The notes below the pieces were generated by a model. The model was not told where the DNA came from and searched no databases. It saw only the letters and a list, made by a program, of their open reading frames with translations. Shown piece after piece: positions 17,601 to 25,566 of a stretch of 35,162 nt of DNA. Source of the DNA: Prevotella sp. GTDB taxonomy: Bacteria > Bacteroidota > Bacteroidia > Bacteroidales > Bacteroidaceae. The stretch is taken from the NCBI GenBank assembly GCA_017455845.1, contig JAFSYY010000003.1:1-35162 (forward strand), in the 5' to 3' direction. Each line of letters begins with the position of its first letter. Within the stretch, counting starts at the first letter, position 1. The position numbers were made by a program, and so were the translations under genes.

Positions 17601-18132
17601 AGGTACGAGGTGCGAGGTGAAAGATGCGAAGCGCCTGCTTGAGGAGTGTCTGGTTTATCCACCTCACCTTGGTGAGGGTAAACTCTACGGTGCGCAGGAT
17701 AATGACATCCTCTATTTCCTCGGACGCTATGAAGAGGGCACCGTAGGTCCCACCGAGCCCGCTGCCGCTATGTACTACAACGATGCCAAACCCGACAAAA
17801 TCTTCTATGCCGCACTTTGCTATCGCAAGTTGGGCCAGGAGGACAAGGCACGCGGTCTTTTCCATAAACTTTTGAACTACGGCAAACAGCACATCTTTGA
17901 TCATGCGACGATGGACTATTTCGCCGTCTCGCTGCCCGACTTGCTCATCTGGGACGACTCTTTAGATACTAAGAACCGCATCCACTGTCTCTACATGTTG
18001 GCTCTGGGCTATTACGGCTTGGGCGAGAAGGAAAAAGCCATGCAATACCTGGAAGAAGCCAGAAACTTGGATATTAACCATATAGGTATTCAGGCATTTT
18101 TTTCATTCATCATGATGGAAAATAAAAAATAA
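14644..18132 (+). CDS. DUF5107 and tetratricopeptide-repeat protein with five repeat insertions
   Basis: This 1162-residue protein has no signal peptide and is presumably cytoplasmic. Residues about 40-370 are DUF5107, which resembles the aldose-epimerase/mutarotase fold (VMPELGGRIQMAYD, GPWISGGIEFNWPQHHRP, PQTFLWWANPAVEV). From about residue 510 to the end there are many TPR units (YYEEALRRDPNDVRCLNQTGLWYL is one). The function is unknown; the linkage with an AraC regulator and a sugar porter suggests a role in sugar sensing or handling. Repeat-derived insertions lie at about residues 305-334, 391-408, 471-483 (NSQFSILNSQFS), 602-626 and 970-995 (RGTRCEVRGTRCEV), nearly all between domains or TPR units. 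The frame remains open throughout. Confidence 0.88.
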   Translation: MVKAWRELVTIPTYEIGKAEKNPIFLEKRVYQGSSGVVYPYPVIESIANEPTPHEWKVVFLENEYIKVMVMPELGGRIQMAYDKIKQRHFVYYNHVIKPALVGLAGPWISGGIEFNWPQHHRPSTYLPVDCDIVENEDGSVTVWVNEMERMFHQKGMAGFTLRPGCAYLEIQGRLSNRTSLPQTFLWWANPAVEVNDDYQSVFPPDVNAVFDHGKRAVSSFPIATGTYYKMDYSAGVDISNYKNIKVPTSYMAVNSKYDFEGGYENDSHGGMLHVASHHFSPGKKQWTWGNGDFGRAWDRNLTDPAPLSPPEGGTIPSPFKSIEAPTGAVGGAFRPYIELMAGVYTENQPDFTWLMPYEEKQFVQYFMPYRELGVVKQASKDFIMAIDEVSRCEDSARCEVRGARCEDSIVCFKVLATSKHEVRIVLRNKRGEEYYNKVVTLSPEEVFEQTVAVKGATLNDLILSITKISHNSQFSILNSQFSWQAEPDDIRPIPDAAEAALSPEDTKTNDQLYLTGLHLEQYRHATWSALDYYEEALRRDPNDVRCLNQTGLWYLRRGRFDKAECYLRKAVKIWQKRNPNPYDGEAIFNLALCLKYQGLANNSQFSILRSAEGRLLPTGRKNSQLSEAYELFWKSTWNKAWADAGYFEAACISTAQGRYEDALDELNRCLIFNSCNHKACALKAAVLRLLDRKDEALAWIEKSLLSDHFNYGCRYEKYLLTDIDTLTPLMRNSSHNYDELALDYLQAGLSDEACAIWEIAISEGATSPMTYYYLGRYEEAEQTDSAYCFPNRLEDVVALETAKKQNPHGAKAPYYLGCLYYDKRQYDLAIENWEQSARLDPSFPTVWRNLALARFNKQNKQEEALEYMEKAFRLDETDSRILMELDQLYKRLQKPHQQRLDFLQKYPLLIAQRDDLVLEEITLLNQLGRYEEAMYKLDAHQFHPWEGGEGKVPAQYQFCRIEQAKQLMKMRGTRDDGHGTRCEVRGTRCEVKDAKRLLEECLVYPPHLGEGKLYGAQDNDILYFLGRYEEGTVGPTEPAAAMYYNDAKPDKIFYAALCYRKLGQEDKARGLFHKLLNYGKQHIFDHATMDYFAVSLPDLLIWDDSLDTKNRIHCLYMLALGYYGLGEKEKAMQYLEEARNLDINHIGIQAFFSFIMMENKK
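15557..15645. repeat. Inverted pair of C-rich hairpin elements in the DUF5107-TPR gene
   Basis: Element a (15557-15586) has CCCCCC/GGGGGG around GA; element b (15613-15645) has GCCCCC/GGGGGC and a further GGGGGG, in inverted orientation. The 26 bases between are ordinary sequence. Translated as a P- and G-rich linker. Confidence 0.83.
15815..15867 (+). repeat. Seven-base repeat, unit CGAGGTG
   Basis: CGAGGTG-CGAGGAT, a four-base break (AGTG), then CGAGGTG, CGAGGTA, CGAGGTG, CGAGGTG, CGAGGAT. Encodes the SRCEDSARCEVRGARCED stretch. Confidence 0.9.
16057..16091 (+). repeat. Seven-base repeat, unit AATTCTC
   Basis: Five units in phase, one of them AATTCTT; encodes NSQFSILNSQFS between DUF5107 and the TPR region. 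Confidence 0.93.
16450..16520 (+). repeat. AATTCTC units flanking the 43-base element, copy 2
   Basis: Three AATTCTC units (16450-16470), the element at 16471-16513 (36 of 43 identical to 4441-4483), then one more AATTCTC (16510-16516) and AATT. Encodes NSQFSILRSAEGRLLPTGRK between TPR units. Confidence 0.88.
17585..17626 (+). repeat. Seven-base repeat, unit CGAGGTG, second array in the TPR gene
   Basis: CGAGGTG, CGAAGTT, CGAGGTA, CGAGGTG, CGAGGTG, AAAGATG; encodes RCEVRGTRCEV between TPR units. Similar but weaker units reach left to about 17553. Confidence 0.88.
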
Positions 18133-18136
18133 GTAG

Positions 18137-18144
18137 TACCTTTG
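18137..18144 (+). promoter_or_regulatory. Predicted -7 box for the SGNH-GH35 and GH2 genes
   Basis: TACCTTTG, 29 bases before the ATG at 18174 and immediately after the DUF5107-TPR stop. The TTTG box is not clear. Confidence 0.5.
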
Positions 18145-18173
18145 TGCCCAAACATAATAAAATGCAGACAATC

Positions 18174-20867
18174 ATGAAAAAAATCCTCCTGCTGCTACTG
18201 GCGATGCTCGCATCCGTCAACATCAGCGCACAAACCAAACGAGTCGCCATCCTCGGCGACTCATACTCCACATTCGAGGGCGCTATCCCAGAAGGAAATG
18301 CCATCTGGTATTTCAAACACAACAACCCCAAACACACCGACGTAAACCGAGTCGAACAGACATGGTGGTCACTGCTAATACAGCATAAAGGATGGTTATT
18401 GGAGAAAAACAACTCCTACAGCGGTTCTACCATCTGTAACACAGGCTATGACAAAAAAGACTACACCGAACGATCCTTTACCACACGCATGTACGACCTC
18501 GGCAATCCCGACATCATCTTTATCTTCGGCGCAACCAACGACAGTTGGGCCCATTCCCCCATCGGCCAGTTCAAGTACGAAGATATCACAAAGGACGATT
18601 TGTGGAGTTTCCGGCCGGCCATGGCCTATATGCTGGATTGGATGACGAAGAATTATGCGACGTCGGACATCTATTTCCTGTTGAACGATGGATTGAGCAA
18701 AGAGGTTACTGAGTCTTCGAAACTCATATGCGAGCACTATGGCGTGAAATGTATAGCACTGAACGGCATCCACAAAATGGCAGGGCATCCTTCAGTCAAA
18801 GGCATGCAGCAGATTGCAGATCAAGTGGAGAAAGGTATGAAGCCTACGGTGACATGGGACCGTCACAGTCTGATGCTCGACGGACGTCGTGTCTGTCCGG
18901 TGATGGGCGAGGTGCACTATTCCCGCATCCCTGCTAATGAGTGGAAGGACGAGGTAAGAAAGATGAAAGAGGGCGGCGTGACAATCATTGCCACCTACGT
19001 GTTCTGGAGTCATGTGGAGGAAGAAGAGGGCATCTTCCGTTGGGACGGACAGCGCAACCTGCGCCAGTTCCTTGAGATATGCCGTGAGGAAGACATGCCC
19101 GTGGTGCTGAGGCTGGGGCCGTTCTGTCATGGGGAGGTGCGTAATGGCGGCATTCCCGACTGGATGTTCTCGAAAGGCTGTAAGATGCGCGACCGAAACA
19201 GTGTGTTTCTCAGTTATGCTGAGAAATTATACCGCCAGATCTTTACCCAGGTGCAGGGGCTGCAGTGGAAAGACGGCGGTCCGGTCATTGCCGCACAGTT
19301 TGACAATGAATATCGCGGACGCGGCGAATACCTGATGGCGCTGAAGCAGATAGCCCTCAATATCGGTTTCGACCTGCCGTTCTACACCCGTACTGGCTGG
19401 CCCGAACTGAGCACCCCGGTGCCCTTTGGCGAGATGCTGCCCCTCTATGGCGACTATGCCGACGGCTTCTGGGATAAAGAAATCACCGAAACTTGCGGCA
19501 ACTACTATAAGGCGTTCAACTTCAAGGGCTTCCGCTCGTCGACGGCCATCGGTACCGACCTGCTGGGCAAGCAGGAGGAGAAAATCAACAAGGGCGACGA
19601 GCAGTATCCTTACTTCACCTGCGAACTGGGTGGCGGCATGGCTACGGCCTATCACCGCCGTCCATATGTCTATTCTGAGGATGCATATAGCATGGCTCTT
19701 GTGAAACTGGGCAGTGGCTCTAACCTCTTAGGCTACTATATGTATCATGGCGGAACCAATCCCGAGGGAAGACTGTTTACGCAGAATGAATGTCAGACAT
19801 CGCCAGGAACAGCCAACAACGACCTGCCCGTCTGTACTTACGATTTTCAGGCACCCATAGGAGAGTTCGGACAGACTTATCCGCATTACTATATGCTGCG
19901 TCCGCTGCACCTGTTTATGCACGACTACGGTCAGGTGCTGGCTCCAATGGAGGCACAGTTCCCTGCCCAGCAGGACTTGAAGAAAGGCGATGACAGCCAG
20001 TTGCGCTGGGCGGTGAGAAGCCATGGGGCTTCCGGCTTCATCTTCGTCAACAACTATGAGCGTCTGCAGAACCTCACGGCAAAAAAACATGTAGAGTTGG
20101 ATGCCTGTGGCGTGAAACTGCCAGCAATCACGATTCCTGCCGGATGCATGGCTATCTTCCCTGTAAACGTCGATGGCATCAGGTATGCAACAGCACAGTT
20201 GGTGGCCAAGCGCAACGGCAGGATATATATGATGCAGATACCTGACATACCAACCACCATCTGTATGCAGAACGGCAAAACACTGAAGAATGTCAAGGCC
20301 AGGGGGATGGAGAAACCCGTTGTAGGCAATATCTATCTGCTGACAAAGGACGATGCAGAGCACCTTTTCCTGAATGAGACAAGCCATGAGGACATTGGCC
20401 TTGGTGCCAATTGTGTGAAGATGAAAGAAGCAGGTATATTGCGCACCATCAAGAAGGGTAAGGCAAATGTGGCTGAGGCACCTGAAGAAAGCGACTGGGA
20501 ACAGGCTGCCGTCTACAAGATCACGGTTCCTACAGAGGCGGTTACGAAATACAAGCGTCTGCTCTCCATCGAGTATCAGGGCGACTGCGCCCGTCTCTAT
20601 GCAGTCTCTCAACCCTCCACTCGGCCCAACGGGACGCTTGCCCAAGCAAGAACAATCACCCAAGAGCAGAAGATACTGATAGCAGACAACTTCCAGTACG
20701 GTCGGCCGTTCCTTTATGGCCTGTGGCGACTGCCAGAAGGCGTGACGGAACTGGAACTGCGCATACTGCCTATGCAGGAAAACGAGCCTGTCTATCTGCC
20801 ACGCGAGGCCGATAAGACACCAGGAGAAAGCGTCAAAAAAATAGAAATAACATATAACGGTCTTTAA
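18174..20867 (+). CDS. SGNH hydrolase fused to GH35 beta-galactosidase, secreted
   Basis: The 897-residue protein starts with the signal peptide MKKILLLLLAMLASVNISAQ; an in-frame start further up at 18144 would bury it. Residues 24-215 form an SGNH/GDSL esterase: GDSYS at 28-32, GATND at 119-123 and a GHPS histidine near 205; the catalytic aspartate is not obvious. Residues from about 230 form a GH35 barrel (VMGEVHYSRIPANEWKDEV), with acid/base Glu379 in DNEY and nucleophile Glu484 in CELGGG, then beta domains. Joining an esterase and an exo-galactosidase suggests trimming of acetylated galactose-containing side chains; the substrate is inferred. One repeat insertion lies at about residues 812-826. 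It has its own -7 box and is followed after 2 bases by the GH2 gene. Confidence 0.9.
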   Translation: MKKILLLLLAMLASVNISAQTKRVAILGDSYSTFEGAIPEGNAIWYFKHNNPKHTDVNRVEQTWWSLLIQHKGWLLEKNNSYSGSTICNTGYDKKDYTERSFTTRMYDLGNPDIIFIFGATNDSWAHSPIGQFKYEDITKDDLWSFRPAMAYMLDWMTKNYATSDIYFLLNDGLSKEVTESSKLICEHYGVKCIALNGIHKMAGHPSVKGMQQIADQVEKGMKPTVTWDRHSLMLDGRRVCPVMGEVHYSRIPANEWKDEVRKMKEGGVTIIATYVFWSHVEEEEGIFRWDGQRNLRQFLEICREEDMPVVLRLGPFCHGEVRNGGIPDWMFSKGCKMRDRNSVFLSYAEKLYRQIFTQVQGLQWKDGGPVIAAQFDNEYRGRGEYLMALKQIALNIGFDLPFYTRTGWPELSTPVPFGEMLPLYGDYADGFWDKEITETCGNYYKAFNFKGFRSSTAIGTDLLGKQEEKINKGDEQYPYFTCELGGGMATAYHRRPYVYSEDAYSMALVKLGSGSNLLGYYMYHGGTNPEGRLFTQNECQTSPGTANNDLPVCTYDFQAPIGEFGQTYPHYYMLRPLHLFMHDYGQVLAPMEAQFPAQQDLKKGDDSQLRWAVRSHGASGFIFVNNYERLQNLTAKKHVELDACGVKLPAITIPAGCMAIFPVNVDGIRYATAQLVAKRNGRIYMMQIPDIPTTICMQNGKTLKNVKARGMEKPVVGNIYLLTKDDAEHLFLNETSHEDIGLGANCVKMKEAGILRTIKKGKANVAEAPEESDWEQAAVYKITVPTEAVTKYKRLLSIEYQGDCARLYAVSQPSTRPNGTLAQARTITQEQKILIADNFQYGRPFLYGLWRLPEGVTELELRILPMQENEPVYLPREADKTPGESVKKIEITYNGL
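20613..20652 (+). repeat. Short element beginning CCCTCCAC in the SGNH-GH35 gene
   Basis: CCCTCCACTCGGCCCAACGG then GACGCTTGC and GCAAG. It shares the 5' end with 22421-22480 and the GGGACGC/CTTGC parts with the 43-base elements. Encodes PSTRPNGTLAQA. Confidence 0.6.
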
Positions 20868-20869
20868 GC

Positions 20870-23866
20870 ATGAGAAAATTTTTCTTTGCAATCACATTTT
20901 TCTGTACTATAAGCCTGCATGCCCAACAGGTGATGGATCTGGCTGGTGCATGGGATTTCGCCTTGGGCGACTCCACCCGCTACAAAGACTATGTGTTGCT
21001 GCCTGGCTCCATGCTGACCAACGGCAAGGGCAACGATGTGGACATAAACACACGGTGGACTGGCTCACTCTATGACTCCAGTTTTTTCTTCAATCCCTAT
21101 ATGGAGCCATACCGGCAGAAGGGACGGATGAAATTTCCGTTCTTCCTCACCCCCGAAAAGCATTATGTAGGGAAAGCATGGTATAAGCGCAATATCTATG
21201 TGCCCAAAGACTGGGGCAACCAACGCATCACACTCTTCCTGGAACGCCCGCATATAGAGACCACCGTTTACATCAACGGCAAGGAAGCAGGACACGAGAT
21301 GTCGCTCTCCACCCCCCATCGCTACGATGTGACCAAATATATCAACACTGGTGAGAGCAACGAGATTGCCATCTGCGTGTACAACGGCATAGAGAATGTT
21401 TGCGTGGGACAGGACTCACACTCCGTAACCGACCAGACGCAGGGTAACTGGAATGGCATCACGGGGCGCATAGAACTGCAGGCGCAGTGGAAGAAACTGA
21501 ATATCAGACATGTGCGCATCCTGCCAGACATTGCCTTGCGGATGGTCTGCGTCGAGGTCTTTTTGGAGAATCACGTCGACGGCTTGCGTTTCTTCCCGAT
21601 GAACGATTATTACGTGGCGGCCAGCATCGCCCCGATAAAAGGACGGCAGGTAGGACATACCATCCGTAACCTGTCGGCAGATGCTGAGGGGAAAAGGCTA
21701 AAGTTCCTCTTTATGCTCGACGACCAAGTACAACTGTGGGATGAATTCCATCCAAACCTCTACCGGCTGACCATCGAGGCCGGCGAGGATGTCTATGAGA
21801 CACAGTTCGGCCTGCGTGAGATTGCTATCCGCGACCGGCAGTTCTATATCAACGGCCGGCCGCTGTTCCTGCGCGGCACGGTAGACAACTGCTGTTTTCC
21901 AGAGACAGGCTATCCGCCCACCGACGAGGACGAGTGGATGCGTATCTTCAAGAAATGCAAGCAATACGGCATCAACCATGTGCGATTCCATAGTTACTGC
22001 CCACCCGATGCTGCCTTCTGTGCAGCCGACCGTGTGGGTATCTACCTCCAGCCCGAGGGTCCGTCATGGCCTAACCACGGGGTCAAGTTACGTCGGGGAC
22101 AGAAAATCGACCAGTATCTGCTGGAGGAGTCGAAGCGCATCATTGACGAGTACGGTCATCATCCCTCGTTTGTCATGATGGCAGCCGGCAACGAGCCGGC
22201 CGGCGACTGGGTGGCTTATTGCAACGACTGGGTAAAACAGATGCACGATTATGACACCACGAAGGTGTATTGCGGTGCCAGCGTTGGTGGTGGATGGGCC
22301 TGGGACGACGGCTCGGAGTATCATGTCAAGGGTGGTGCACGCGGACTGGACTGGGATAGGCATGCTCCCTCGTCGGACGATGACTACTATGCCCAAATAG
22401 AGCGTCCCCGCAACTTTAAACCCTCCACAGCGGTAGCCGCTCGGCACTCTGCGACGCTTTCACAAAGCGTAGCGACTGAAAGAAATTCCTCCCTCCTCCC
22501 TCCTCCTTCCTCCCTTAACACCTCTCCCATCATCGCCCATGAACAGGGACAGTGGTGCGCATTTCCCGACTTCAGGGAAATATCGCAATACACGGGGGTA
22601 TATAAAGCCCGAAACTTCGAGATATTCCGTGACCTGCTGCGCGATAATGGCATGGAGCCGATGGCGGAGAAGTTCCTTATGGCCAGCGGACACCTGCAGA
22701 CACTCTGCTATAAATATGAGATAGAGCGTAACATGCGCACCAAAGACTATGCCGGCTTCCAGTTGCTGGGGCTCAACGACTACAGCGGTCAGGGCACTGC
22801 ACTCGTCGGTGTGCTCAACGTGAACTGGCAAGAGAAAGGCTACTGTACTGCCCGCGACTGGCGTGAGTTTTGTTCGCCTATGGTTCTGCTGGCCCGTTTT
22901 CCAAAGTTTGTGTACACCAACGACGAGATACTACACGTACCCGTCGAGGCCATGAACGCGCTCTATGGCGACCTGATGAAATGCCCGTTTATCTACGAGG
23001 TTTGGCAGAACGACTCCCTGCTCTTCGCCAGCAGCGACACACTGATCGTCGACACGCTCCTGATAGGCAAGAACAACCACGTAGGCACCATCGACCTGCC
23101 ACTGGCAGGCGTCTCAGAGCCAGCAAAAATGACACTGTATGCACATTTAGGCAATCTGGTGCACAATCACTGGGATTTCTGGGTGTACCCGGTGGAAATG
23201 GGAAATGAGACATTAGAAATGAGAAATGAGGAATCAGGAATGAGGAGTGATAATAGCCTCTATATTGCTGATTCCCTCGATGCCCATGCCTTGAAAGTTC
23301 TGAAGAAAGGCGGCAAGGTGCTGCTCACGGCTGCCGGCAAGGTAACGCTGGGCAGCGACGTAAAACAGACCTATCTGCCCGTCTTCTGGAACACCTCCTG
23401 GTTTAAGATGCGCCCGCCCCACACTACCGGAGCCTATATCGACAAGAACCATCCGCTATTCAGGCACGGCTTCCCCACCGACGACTGGAGCAACCTCAAC
23501 TGGTGGGAACTGCTGAACAAGGCGCAGGTGATGAACCTCATGGAACTGCCCCGGGACTATCAGTCCCCCATACAGCCCATCGACACATGGCATGTCTCGC
23601 GCAAACTGGGCATGCTCATTGAGGCACGTGTACTGAAAGGCCGTCTGCTGATGACGACCATGGACATCACCTCCGACCTGGACCATCGTATCGTAGCCCG
23701 GCAGATGCGGCAGGCCATCCTTTCGTATATGCAGAGCGATGATTTCCAGCCAGCCACAACACTGTCGCCGGAAGTCGTCCGCGACTTCTATATTCGCCAG
23801 GCGCCGCCAGTAAACATGTTTACCAACGACTCGCCCGACGAACTGAAGCCGAAACTAAACAACTAG
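20870..23866 (+). CDS. Glycoside hydrolase family 2 protein, secreted
   Basis: The 998-residue protein has a signal peptide ending near SLHAQQ. An N-terminal jelly-roll sugar-binding domain (GKAWYKRNIYVPKDWGNQRITLFLERPHIETTVYINGKEAG) is followed by the immunoglobulin-like domain and a TIM barrel (FYINGRPLFLRGTVDNC). The catalytic acid/base is most likely Glu442 in AGNEPAGDW and the nucleophile Glu558 in AHEQGQW. Family members cleave beta-galactosides, beta-glucuronides or beta-mannosides; the substrate is not resolved. Two repeat insertions are seen: residues about 518-551, ending only a few residues before the nucleophile strand, and about 776-794 (EMGNETLEMRNEESGMRS). It is translationally close to the SGNH-GH35 gene, so both probably act on the same glycan. 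Confidence 0.9.
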   Translation: MRKFFFAITFFCTISLHAQQVMDLAGAWDFALGDSTRYKDYVLLPGSMLTNGKGNDVDINTRWTGSLYDSSFFFNPYMEPYRQKGRMKFPFFLTPEKHYVGKAWYKRNIYVPKDWGNQRITLFLERPHIETTVYINGKEAGHEMSLSTPHRYDVTKYINTGESNEIAICVYNGIENVCVGQDSHSVTDQTQGNWNGITGRIELQAQWKKLNIRHVRILPDIALRMVCVEVFLENHVDGLRFFPMNDYYVAASIAPIKGRQVGHTIRNLSADAEGKRLKFLFMLDDQVQLWDEFHPNLYRLTIEAGEDVYETQFGLREIAIRDRQFYINGRPLFLRGTVDNCCFPETGYPPTDEDEWMRIFKKCKQYGINHVRFHSYCPPDAAFCAADRVGIYLQPEGPSWPNHGVKLRRGQKIDQYLLEESKRIIDEYGHHPSFVMMAAGNEPAGDWVAYCNDWVKQMHDYDTTKVYCGASVGGGWAWDDGSEYHVKGGARGLDWDRHAPSSDDDYYAQIERPRNFKPSTAVAARHSATLSQSVATERNSSLLPPPSSLNTSPIIAHEQGQWCAFPDFREISQYTGVYKARNFEIFRDLLRDNGMEPMAEKFLMASGHLQTLCYKYEIERNMRTKDYAGFQLLGLNDYSGQGTALVGVLNVNWQEKGYCTARDWREFCSPMVLLARFPKFVYTNDEILHVPVEAMNALYGDLMKCPFIYEVWQNDSLLFASSDTLIVDTLLIGKNNHVGTIDLPLAGVSEPAKMTLYAHLGNLVHNHWDFWVYPVEMGNETLEMRNEESGMRSDNSLYIADSLDAHALKVLKKGGKVLLTAAGKVTLGSDVKQTYLPVFWNTSWFKMRPPHTTGAYIDKNHPLFRHGFPTDDWSNLNWWELLNKAQVMNLMELPRDYQSPIQPIDTWHVSRKLGMLIEARVLKGRLLMTTMDITSDLDHRIVARQMRQAILSYMQSDDFQPATTLSPEVVRDFYIRQAPPVNMFTNDSPDELKPKLNN
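22421..22514 (+). repeat. CCCTCCAC element followed by TCCTCCC seven-base array in the GH2 gene
   Basis: Stems AGCGG/CCGCT and ACGCTTT/AAAGCGT lie in 22421-22480. Four units TCCTCCC (one TCCTCCT) follow at 22487-22514 and encode SSLLPPPSS. The stretch ends nine codons before the proposed nucleophile codon. Confidence 0.82.
23195..23250 (+). repeat. Eight-copy seven-base array, unit GAAATGA, in the GH2 gene
   Basis: Eight units in phase: GAAATGG, GAAATGA, GACATTA, GAAATGA, GAAATGA, GGAATCA, GGAATGA, GGAGTGA. Units 3 and 6 are changed where the frame would otherwise meet TGA. Confidence 0.93.
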
Positions 23867-23878
23867 TTTATATACCTA

Positions 23879-25366
23879 TCAGCACTGTATGCCATTGAGG
23901 GTTTCCTTCCAGCGGGCGTATGCGGCGAGATACGCCTCGCGGTCTTGCTGGCATGGCTCAATGACCTGTAGTTTTTCAAGAGTGGCAAAGGCCTCGTTGT
24001 GATCCTTATAGATGCCTGCACCCATGCCTGCACCCTTGGCGGCACCCACAGAGCCGTCGGTCTCGTAGAGTTCGATGGTGGCTCCGCTGACACCCGCCAG
24101 TGTGTTACGGAACAGGGGCGAGAGGAACATATTGGCCTTGCCGGCATGAATCTTCTTAATGTCCATTCCCATCTGCCCCATAATCTCCATGCCATAGCAG
24201 AAGGAGAAAACGATACCTTCCTGGGCAGCACGGACAAGATGGGCACGGCTGTGCTTGTTGAAGTTCACGCCATGGATGCTGCACCCTAACTCCTTGTTCT
24301 GGAGCACACGCTCGGCACCATTGCCGAAGGGCATGATGCAGACACCATCGCTGCCGATAGGAGCCTGGGCAGCCAGGTCGTTCATCTCAGCATAGCCCAT
24401 GTCGAAGGTCACGTTGCGGTGCATCCAGGCGTTGAGGATGCCCGTACCGTTGATACAAAGAAGCACGCCGAGGCGCGGATTGGCAGCATCGTGGTTGACG
24501 TGGGCAAAGGTGTTCACACGGCTCTTCGGGTCATAACCCACCTCGCCCAGCACGCCATAGACCACGCCACTGGTGCCTGCCGTGGCTGCGATCTCACCCG
24601 GTTCGAACACGTTGAGCGACAGGGCGTTATTAGGCTGGTCGCCACCACGATAGGTGATGGGCGTGCCTGCCTTCAGGCCCAGTTCTGCAGCAGCAGCCTC
24701 GCTGACGACACTCTGCTCGGAGAACGTTGGCACGATATCGGGGATAAATGAGGCGGGGATACCGTAGTAGTCGAGCAGGAACTGAGCCACCCGGTTTTCC
24801 TTGAAGTCCCAGAACATGCCTTCGGAGAGTCCGCTCACCGTGGTATTGGCCACACCCGAGAGGCGCAGAGCCAGATAGTCGCCAGGCAGCATCACCTTAT
24901 ATATATTATTATAGAGGTCGGGCTCATTTTCCTTCACCCAGGCCAACTTGGCAGCGGTGAAGTTGCCGGGCGAGTTGAGCAGATGGCTGAGACACTGCTC
25001 GCTACCCAGTTCACTGAAAGCCTTCTCACCGTATGGCACGGCACGCGAGTCGCACCAGATAATAGCAGGACGCAGGGGCTTCAGGTCTCTGCCCACACAC
25101 ACCAGTCCATGCATCTGATACGAAATGCCAATGGCAGCGATGTCGTTGCCCTTTGCACCACTCTCAGCCATAATCTTCTGGAGCGCGAGTTTGGCATACT
25201 GCCACCAGGAATCGGGTTCCTGCTCGGCCCATCCAGCCTTGACGGCCATGATAGGTGCCTCCTTCTCAGGAAAGAAAGCAGAAGCCACACACTTGCCGTT
25301 ATCGGCATTTACCAACGATGCCTTCACAGACGAACTGCCCACATCGAAACCTAAAAGATACCTCAT
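23879..25366 (-). CDS. xylB: Xylulokinase (FGGY carbohydrate kinase)
   Basis: This 495-residue cytoplasmic kinase phosphorylates D-xylulose to xylulose 5-phosphate. The FGGY N-terminal ATPase lobe starts MRYLLGFDVGSSSVKASLV. The substrate region has AIGISYQMHGLVCV and IIWCDSRA, and the catalytic aspartate is probably Asp243 in YRGGDQPNNALSLN. The C-terminal lobe has TAGTSGVVYGV and GAAKGAGMGAGIY. Length and order fit xylulokinases. It converges on the GH2 gene, with 12 bases between them, and has no repeat insertion. Its presence supports pentose use by this block; xylose isomerase is not in the window. Confidence 0.93.
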   Translation of the reverse strand: MRYLLGFDVGSSSVKASLVNADNGKCVASAFFPEKEAPIMAVKAGWAEQEPDSWWQYAKLALQKIMAESGAKGNDIAAIGISYQMHGLVCVGRDLKPLRPAIIWCDSRAVPYGEKAFSELGSEQCLSHLLNSPGNFTAAKLAWVKENEPDLYNNIYKVMLPGDYLALRLSGVANTTVSGLSEGMFWDFKENRVAQFLLDYYGIPASFIPDIVPTFSEQSVVSEAAAAELGLKAGTPITYRGGDQPNNALSLNVFEPGEIAATAGTSGVVYGVLGEVGYDPKSRVNTFAHVNHDAANPRLGVLLCINGTGILNAWMHRNVTFDMGYAEMNDLAAQAPIGSDGVCIMPFGNGAERVLQNKELGCSIHGVNFNKHSRAHLVRAAQEGIVFSFCYGMEIMGQMGMDIKKIHAGKANMFLSPLFRNTLAGVSGATIELYETDGSVGAAKGAGMGAGIYKDHNEAFATLEKLQVIEPCQQDREAYLAAYARWKETLNGIQC

Positions 25367-25487
25367 TGGAAAAACTTAAACTTAAAATTAAAAACTACTA
25401 AACTATATACGTGTAAAACGATTATTCACCTAAATTATTTTTCGTAAAAGAAAAAAAATGCATCTTTGTCGTTTTTTTTCCACACAT

Positions 25488-25521
25488 TTTGAGGTCAATT
25501 AAAATATTTTTCTTACCTTTG
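25488..25521 (+). promoter_or_regulatory. Predicted promoter of the receiver gene and exopolysaccharide block
   Basis: TTTG (25488-25491), 22 bases, TACCTTTG (25514-25521), 45 bases before the ATG at 25567. Confidence 0.55.
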
Positions 25522-25566
25522 CACGGAAAAGTAACAAACCATGAGATTTTAAAAACTTATTCATAT

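Noticed and set aside
19728..20891. Long minus-strand open frame opposite the SGNH-GH35 gene
   Set aside because: The opposite strand carries clear GH35 sequence and a signal peptide; the minus frame shows no family features.
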